From Mesorhizobium sp. INR15 (GTDB lineage Bacteria; Pseudomonadota; Alphaproteobacteria; Rhizobiales; Rhizobiaceae): a stretch of 64,000 nt of DNA. The number at the start of each line of letters is the position of its first letter. The stretch's first letter is position 1. The DNA is taken from the NCBI RefSeq assembly GCF_015500075.1, contig NZ_CP045496.1, positions 5,838,001-5,902,000 of the forward strand, given 5' to 3'. The translations under genes and the position numbers were made by a program. Below are positions 59,715 to 64,000 of the stretch, piece after piece. The notes beneath the pieces were generated by a model. The model saw only the letters and a program-made list of their open reading frames with translations, was not told the origin of the DNA and ran no database searches.

Positions 59715-61160
59715 ATGGACATTGGGCTTTTGATCGACGGCGACAAAAGGGACGCATCGGGCGCTGCTGCCTTCGAACGCATGGATCCGTTCACCGGCAA
59801 GCTGGCAACACGCGCCGCCGCGGCCAGCGTCGCCGATGCCAATGCCGCCGTGGAAGCGGCGGCGGCGGCGTTTCAGGCCTGGTCCAAGACAGGTCCGGGC
59901 GAACGCCGAGCCTTGCTGCTGAAAGCCGCGGACGTCATGGCTTCGAAGGTCGGCGAATTCACCAAGCTGATGATGGAGGAGACCGGGGCGACCGGCCCGT
60001 GGGCCGGCTTCAACGTCATGCTGGCGGCCAACATGCTGCGCGAGGCCGGCGCGATGACGACGCAGATCTCGGGCGAAATCATTCCGTCGGACAAGCCGGG
60101 CACGATCGCCATGGCGATCCGCCAGCCGGCAGGCGTGTGCCTCGGCATCGCGCCGTGGAATGCTCCGGTCATTCTCGGCACCCGCGCCGTGGCCATGGCG
60201 ATCGCTTGCGGCAACACGGTGGTGCTGAAGGCCTCCGAACTGTGCCCCGGCACGCACCGGCTGATTGGCCAGGTGCTGGTCGAGGCCGGCCTGCCCAAGG
60301 GCGTCATCAATGTCGTCACCAATGATCCTAGGGACGCCGCCGATATTGTCGAGGCGCTGGTTGCGCATCCGGCGGTCAAGCGCGTCAACTTCACCGGCTC
60401 CACCAAGGTTGGCCGGATCATCGCCGAACTCGCCGGCCGGCATCTGAAGCCGGCCTTGCTCGAGCTTGGCGGCAAGGCGCCGCTTTTGGTGCTGGACGAT
60501 GCGGATATCGATGCGGCAGTGAACGCCGCGACGTTCGGCGCTTTCATGCATCAGGGTCAGATCTGCATGTCGACCGAGCGGCTGATCGTCGATGAGACGG
60601 TCGCCGACGCATTCGTTGCCAAGCTCGCTGCCCGCGCCTCGCAACTGCCGGCGGGCGACCCGCGCGGCGATGTCGTGCTGGGCTCGCTGATCAGCAGCCA
60701 GGCCGCTGACAAGATGGAGGAACTCATCGCCGATGCCGTCGCCAAGGGTGCCAAGCTGGTGGCCGGCGGCAAGCGCACCGGCACCGTGGTGGAAGCGACA
60801 TTGCTAGACCACGTCACGCCGGCAATGCGCGTCTACGCGGAAGAGTCCTTCGGGCCGGTCAAGCCGGTGATCCGGGTGAAAGGCGAGGATGAGGCGGTGC
60901 GGGTCGCTAATGACACCGAGTATGGTTTGTCCTCGGCTGTCTTCAGCCGCGATATCAAGCGCGCCATGGCGGTTGCCGCCCGCATCGAGGCCGGCATCTG
61001 TCACATCAACGGCCCGACGGTTGGCGACGAGGCACAGATGCCGTTCGGCGGCGTCAAGGGTTCGGGCTATGGCCGCTTCGGCGGCAAGGCATCGATCGCC
61101 GAGTTCACCGACCTGCGCTGGGTGACGATCGAGGACCCGAACCAGCATTATCCGTTCTGA
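59715..61160 (+). CDS. Vanillin/aromatic aldehyde dehydrogenase
   Basis: A 481-residue ALDH with GGGAG before the ATG. Motifs: APWNAPVILGTRAVAMAIACGNTVVLKASE, FTGSTKVGR, catalytic Glu in LELGGKAP, and Cys in HQGQICMSTERLIVDE. The ICMSTER context and the C-terminal HINGPTVGDEAQMPFGGVKGSGYGRFGG are those of vanillin and salicylaldehyde dehydrogenases. Last gene of the transporter operon, 40 bases after the SDR. Together they would convert aromatic alcohol to acid for the pca route. Confidence 0.87.
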   Translation: MDIGLLIDGDKRDASGAAAFERMDPFTGKLATRAAAASVADANAAVEAAAAAFQAWSKTGPGERRALLLKAADVMASKVGEFTKLMMEETGATGPWAGFNVMLAANMLREAGAMTTQISGEIIPSDKPGTIAMAIRQPAGVCLGIAPWNAPVILGTRAVAMAIACGNTVVLKASELCPGTHRLIGQVLVEAGLPKGVINVVTNDPRDAADIVEALVAHPAVKRVNFTGSTKVGRIIAELAGRHLKPALLELGGKAPLLVLDDADIDAAVNAATFGAFMHQGQICMSTERLIVDETVADAFVAKLAARASQLPAGDPRGDVVLGSLISSQAADKMEELIADAVAKGAKLVAGGKRTGTVVEATLLDHVTPAMRVYAEESFGPVKPVIRVKGEDEAVRVANDTEYGLSSAVFSRDIKRAMAVAARIEAGICHINGPTVGDEAQMPFGGVKGSGYGRFGGKASIAEFTDLRWVTIEDPNQHYPF

Positions 61161-61178
61161 CGGCCAGCACCGGGAGCG

Positions 61179-61676
61179 TCACTCCTTTGTCAACGCCCTG
61201 AACAGCTTGTCGAGCAGCCCGACCAATTGTTGCTGCTCGTCACGCGACAGGTCGACGAACATCTCCCGATTGAGGTTCCAGGCGAATTCCATCACCTCGG
61301 CGTAGAGCTTTTCGCCCTCCCCCGTCAGCGCCAGATCGTTGACGCGGCGATCCTCGCTGCTGACCGCCTTGACCAGAAGGCCACGCTCGATCAGCCCGCT
61401 GACATAGCGGCTGAGCTGCCCCTCGTCCTGCTGCGTGGCGCGGGCCACGGCGCGAACCGAGGGCTGCCCGAGATATTTCACCACAGCCAGCGTCCGCCAT
61501 TCGCCAAGCGTGATGCCATAGGTGCTGACCAGGACATTCTGTGCCTGCCGGTCGTTCACCCGCGTCAGCAAGGCGAGGCGATACGAAAACAGATCGCGAA
61601 TGTCGTGTGGGCTCTCCCAGGGCGGTGGTGTCGGGTTCAGAGCATCGCGGTAGGGTGACGTCATATTGGTTGACAT
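61179..61676 (-). CDS. MarR-family transcriptional regulator
   Basis: About 165 residues from MSTNMTSPYRDALNP (AAGGAA eleven bases upstream; a second ATG follows four codons later). MarR winged helix: LVSTYGITLGEWRTLAVVKYLGQPSVRAVARATQQDEGQLSRYVSGLIERGLLVKAVSSEDRRVNDLALTGEGEKLY. Divergent from an ABC transporter operon 84 bases away and therefore its likely regulator. It converges with the aldehyde dehydrogenase, 18 bases between stops. Confidence 0.9.
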   Translation of the reverse strand: MSTNMTSPYRDALNPTPPPWESPHDIRDLFSYRLALLTRVNDRQAQNVLVSTYGITLGEWRTLAVVKYLGQPSVRAVARATQQDEGQLSRYVSGLIERGLLVKAVSSEDRRVNDLALTGEGEKLYAEVMEFAWNLNREMFVDLSRDEQQQLVGLLDKLFRALTKE

Positions 61677-61706
61677 TGTCAGGCAATTCCTTGATAGTGT
61701 CAAACA
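61670..61706. promoter_or_regulatory. Candidate MarR operator sites in the divergent promoter region
   Basis: Two short dyads, TGACA-T-TGTCA (covering the marR start region) and TTGA-TAGTG-TCAA about ten bases on, together form a larger TTGACA...TGTCAA symmetry. Location and size suit autoregulation and control of the divergent ABC genes. Confidence 0.5.
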
Positions 61707-61760
61707 ATGGGGTGCCACGAAAAGAGCATCCGGGCAAGCCACAGGTTGGAGGAGACTGAG

Positions 61761-62744
61761 ATGCTAAAGGTTTTGAAACGTCGTCTGGGCCTCGGCGTTG
61801 CCGCCCTCCTCTCCAGCCTCGCGCTGCTGGCCTGGGCTGATGGCGCGGCGGCGGAAAACACCAAACTGCGATTTGCCTATCTTCTCGCCGATTCCGACCT
61901 GCCAATCTTCGTCGCCCAGAAGAACGGCGCTTTCCAGGCCGCGGGCCTTGATGTCGAACTCACCGAAGTGCAAGGCGGCCCTGCGGTCGTCGCGGCCATT
62001 GCTTCTGGCTCGGCGGATGTCGGCTACGCGGCGCCCGTGCCGCCGATCAATGCCCGCCTCAACGGCGTCATGGTCAAGATGGTCCTGGCGCTCGGCCATG
62101 AGGTCGATCCCGACAAGAAATTTCTATGGCTCGTGGCATCCAAGGCTTCCGGCGCCAAGGACCTTGCGGGCCTCAAGGGCAAGAAGATTGCCTTCAACGC
62201 CAACGGCTCGCTTTGCGAACTGGCATGGCGCGACCACATGGCCAAGGCCGGCTTGAGCATGGACGATGTTCAGGTTGTCATCTTGCCCTTCCCGCAACAG
62301 GAAGCTGCATTGGAGCAAGGCGCCATCGATGCGACCTGCACCGTCAATCCGTTCTTTGCTTCGATGTCGAAGAACACGGCCATCGGGGCCCAGATCGTGG
62401 CGTCGGGCGTGCTGGCGGACGAGAGCAAGCCGACGCTCAACGATGTGATCTTCGCCGGCGACGACTACATCGCCGCCAATGCCAGCAGCATCAAGGCCTT
62501 CGGCAAGGTGATTTTCGAAACCCGCAACGCGCTTTTGGCCAACCGTGCGGAACTCGAAGCGGCGGCGGTGGAGTTTCTCCAGCTGACGCCGGAAGCGGCC
62601 AAGGACTTCAACCTGCCGATCGTCAAACCGGAACTCACCGTCACTGAAGCCGATGTCCAGATACTGCTCGACGCCATGAAGCGGGCCGGCATGCAGACGC
62701 AGGACATCGCCGCCAAAGACTTCGTCGCCAACATGGCGCCGTGA
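61761..62744 (+). CDS. ABC transporter substrate-binding protein (NMT1/SsuA-like)
   Basis: A 327-residue periplasmic protein with GGAGG before the ATG and a Sec signal peptide MLKVLKRRLGLGVAALLSSLALLAWADGAAAEN. The type II binding fold is shown by LRFAYLLADSDLPIFVAQKNGAFQAAGLDVELTEVQGGPAVVAAIASGSADVGYAAPVPPINA and ALEQGAIDATCTVNPFFASM. The family binds sulfonates, nitrate, thiamine precursors or aromatic acids. Ligand not assignable here. First gene of an SsuABC-type operon divergent from marR. Confidence 0.85.
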   Translation: MLKVLKRRLGLGVAALLSSLALLAWADGAAAENTKLRFAYLLADSDLPIFVAQKNGAFQAAGLDVELTEVQGGPAVVAAIASGSADVGYAAPVPPINARLNGVMVKMVLALGHEVDPDKKFLWLVASKASGAKDLAGLKGKKIAFNANGSLCELAWRDHMAKAGLSMDDVQVVILPFPQQEAALEQGAIDATCTVNPFFASMSKNTAIGAQIVASGVLADESKPTLNDVIFAGDDYIAANASSIKAFGKVIFETRNALLANRAELEAAAVEFLQLTPEAAKDFNLPIVKPELTVTEADVQILLDAMKRAGMQTQDIAAKDFVANMAP

Positions 62745-62787
62745 GGCTATCGTCGCATGCGGGTAAGTACGGCCGGCGGGAGGACCG

Positions 62788-63588
62788 ATGGACGTTGTGT
62801 TGAAAGTCGACGGGCTGACAAAGTCCTACGGTCGCGGCGCTGACGCGGTTCAGGTTCTCGGCGGCATTTCCTTCGAGGTCCGCCGAGGCGAATTCGTCTC
62901 GGTGGTCGGACCATCCGGCTGCGGCAAGACCACCTTGCTGTTCGCGATTGCCGGCCTGCATTCCGTCACGTCGGGAAGCGTCAGCCTGAAAGGCCAGTTG
63001 GTCACCGCACCGCCCAAGGGCGTAGCGGTGGTCTTCCAGGACTATTCGCGCTCGCTGTTTCCTTGGAAGAACAACCGCGACAATGTCGCGTTCGGCACGG
63101 CGCGCATCAACGGCCTGTCCGCCGCCGACAAGCGCGGCAAGGCACAGGAGATTCTCGAGGCCGTCGGCCTCACCGGCTTTGGCGACAAATATCCGTGGCA
63201 GCTTTCCGGCGGCATGCAGCAGCGTGTCGCCATCGCGCGGGCGCTGGCCTCGCAAAGCGAGCTCTTGTTGCTGGACGAGCCTTTGGCCGCTGTCGACGCG
63301 CAGACCCGGGCCGACATGCAGGACCTGCTGCTCGATATCGCCATCCGCTTTCAACAGACCTGCCTGCTTGTCACCCATGATGTCGACGAGGCCGTCTACA
63401 TGGCTGACCGCGTCGTGGTGCTGACGCGGCGCCCGACAACGGTCGATCACGAAATCACGGTCGACCTCGGCAAGAAACGCGACCAGATCGCGACCCGCGA
63501 AAACCCCGTCTTCTTGAAAGCCCGTCACGACGTGATGACCAGCATCCGCAATTTTCGTGCGGCCGCGCCGGCAGACGCCGCCGCATGA
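62788..63588 (+). CDS. ABC transporter ATPase (SsuB/TauB-like)
   Basis: A 266-residue ATPase with Walker A GPSGCGKTT (near 45-53), Q-loop VVFQDYSRSLFPWKNNRDNVAFG, signature LSGGMQQRVAIARAL, Walker B LLLLDEPLAAVDAQTR and H-loop LVTHDVDEAVYMADRV. The Q-D-Y-S-R-S-L-F-P-W stretch is typical of the nitrate/sulfonate/taurine group. It overlaps the permease gene by four bases (ATGA). Confidence 0.92.
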   Translation: MDVVLKVDGLTKSYGRGADAVQVLGGISFEVRRGEFVSVVGPSGCGKTTLLFAIAGLHSVTSGSVSLKGQLVTAPPKGVAVVFQDYSRSLFPWKNNRDNVAFGTARINGLSAADKRGKAQEILEAVGLTGFGDKYPWQLSGGMQQRVAIARALASQSELLLLDEPLAAVDAQTRADMQDLLLDIAIRFQQTCLLVTHDVDEAVYMADRVVVLTRRPTTVDHEITVDLGKKRDQIATRENPVFLKARHDVMTSIRNFRAAAPADAAA

Positions 63589-64000
63589 CGATCGACGGCG
63601 TCAAATCCTATGATGCCTTGCTTCGCATGGGCGCGGTCATTTCCTTTCTGGTGATCGCCGCCGTCTGGCAGCTTGTCGCGAGTTCCGGCTTGGTGCCGCC
63701 GAAATATTTCCCAGGCATCCCGGCCATCGCTGGCGGCTTCTGGAGCATGCTGACATCAAGTGAATTGCCTGGCGCCGAGTTGAAAACCCTGTCGCGGGCT
63801 TTGACCGGGTTGGCGGGCGCATCGATCCTCGGCATAGCGCTGGCTGTCCTCAGTGACCTGTTGCCCGTATTCCGCCGAGGCTTTGCTCCTGTCGCCGCGC
63901 TCATCCAGCCCATCCCGCCCGCGGCCCTGGTGCCGATGGCCGTTTTCATGCTGGGTCTTGGCCCCAAGCTCTATGCCTTCATCATCATCCTGGTGACGGT
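63585..64000 (+). CDS. ABC transporter permease (SsuC/TauC-like), 3' truncated by the window end
   Basis: About 138 residues are visible from MTIDGVKSYDALLRMG. First helix VISFLVIAAVWQLVASSGLVPPKYFPG, then LKTLSRALTGLAGASILGIALAVLSDLLP and the EAA-loop approach PVAALIQPIPPAALVPMAVFMLGLGPKLYAF, the standard N-terminal half of SsuC-type permeases. It continues beyond the window. It works with the ATPase and binding protein encoded just upstream. Confidence 0.88.
   Translation, partial: MTIDGVKSYDALLRMGAVISFLVIAAVWQLVASSGLVPPKYFPGIPAIAGGFWSMLTSSELPGAELKTLSRALTGLAGASILGIALAVLSDLLPVFRRGFAPVAALIQPIPPAALVPMAVFMLGLGPKLYAFIIILVT

Noticed and set aside
1..64000. CRISPR arrays, tRNA/rRNA genes, insertion sequences, prophage or integrase genes
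   Set aside because: No regularly spaced direct repeats, no tRNA cloverleaf, and no transposase or integrase motif was recognised on either strand.

Overview
The window looks like a chromosomal catabolic region of a Mesorhizobium-like alphaproteobacterium (Rhizobiales, Phyllobacteriaceae). The basis is high-GC codon use, a rhizobial type III glutamine synthetase next to sarcosine-oxidase-like genes, a dctA/dctBD locus with a sigma-54 promoter, a PcaQ-type protocatechuate operon, a short second FtsZ, an FMN-riboswitch-controlled type II lumazine synthase, and several families of palindromic intergenic repeats common in this group. No rRNA, tRNA, CRISPR array, phage or insertion sequence was seen.

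Layout. 1-10.9 kb: a plus-strand N-methylglutamate/methylamine-type cluster: C-terminal part of gmaS/glnT, four NMG-dehydrogenase/sarcosine-oxidase-like subunits (mgdABCD order), a large DUF1989-DUF1989-GcvT fusion and an APC permease. 11-17.9 kb (minus): an aldehyde dehydrogenase, then a TetR-MFP-RND efflux operon with a 22-bp-arm operator. 18-19.7 kb: an acyl-CoA synthetase. 19.8-30.3 kb: a sugar-salvage region with a SorC-type regulator, a class II aldolase/SDR fusion, GNAT, parDE, a divergent ribose-type ABC importer, and mtnK (frameshifted)-mtnA. 30.3-31.2 kb: FMN riboswitch and ribH2. 31.3-35.5 kb: an autotransporter with a propeller-like passenger, a FadR-type regulator and class II fructose-bisphosphate aldolase. 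35.5-43 kb: ftsZ2, a GntR regulator with a glutamine-synthetase-like ligase, anmK, GNAT, and an MFS/Lrp divergent pair. 43.1-48 kb: dctD-dctB and dctA. 48-61.2 kb: pcaDCHGB-pobA (minus), pcaQ, and a plus-strand HAAT-type ABC transporter operon ending in a coniferyl-alcohol-dehydrogenase-like SDR and a vanillin-type aldehyde dehydrogenase. 61.2-64 kb: a MarR regulator divergent from an SsuABC/NMT1-type ABC transporter whose permease runs off the window.

How the genes may work together. The most interesting candidate is the 19.8-30.3 kb block. Import (ribose-type ABC), 1-phosphorylation (MtnK), isomerisation (MtnA), class II aldol cleavage and aldehyde redox (aldolase-SDR fusion), with a SorC regulator, would make a complete import-to-DHAP route for 5-methylthioribose, 5-deoxyribose or a related 5-substituted pentose. 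The second strong observation is that the whole pcaD-pcaQ promoter/operator region, including both start codons, is duplicated as an inverted copy on the other side of pcaQ. There it now drives the aromatic transporter operon, a visible case of promoter capture that brings a transporter into the PcaQ regulon.
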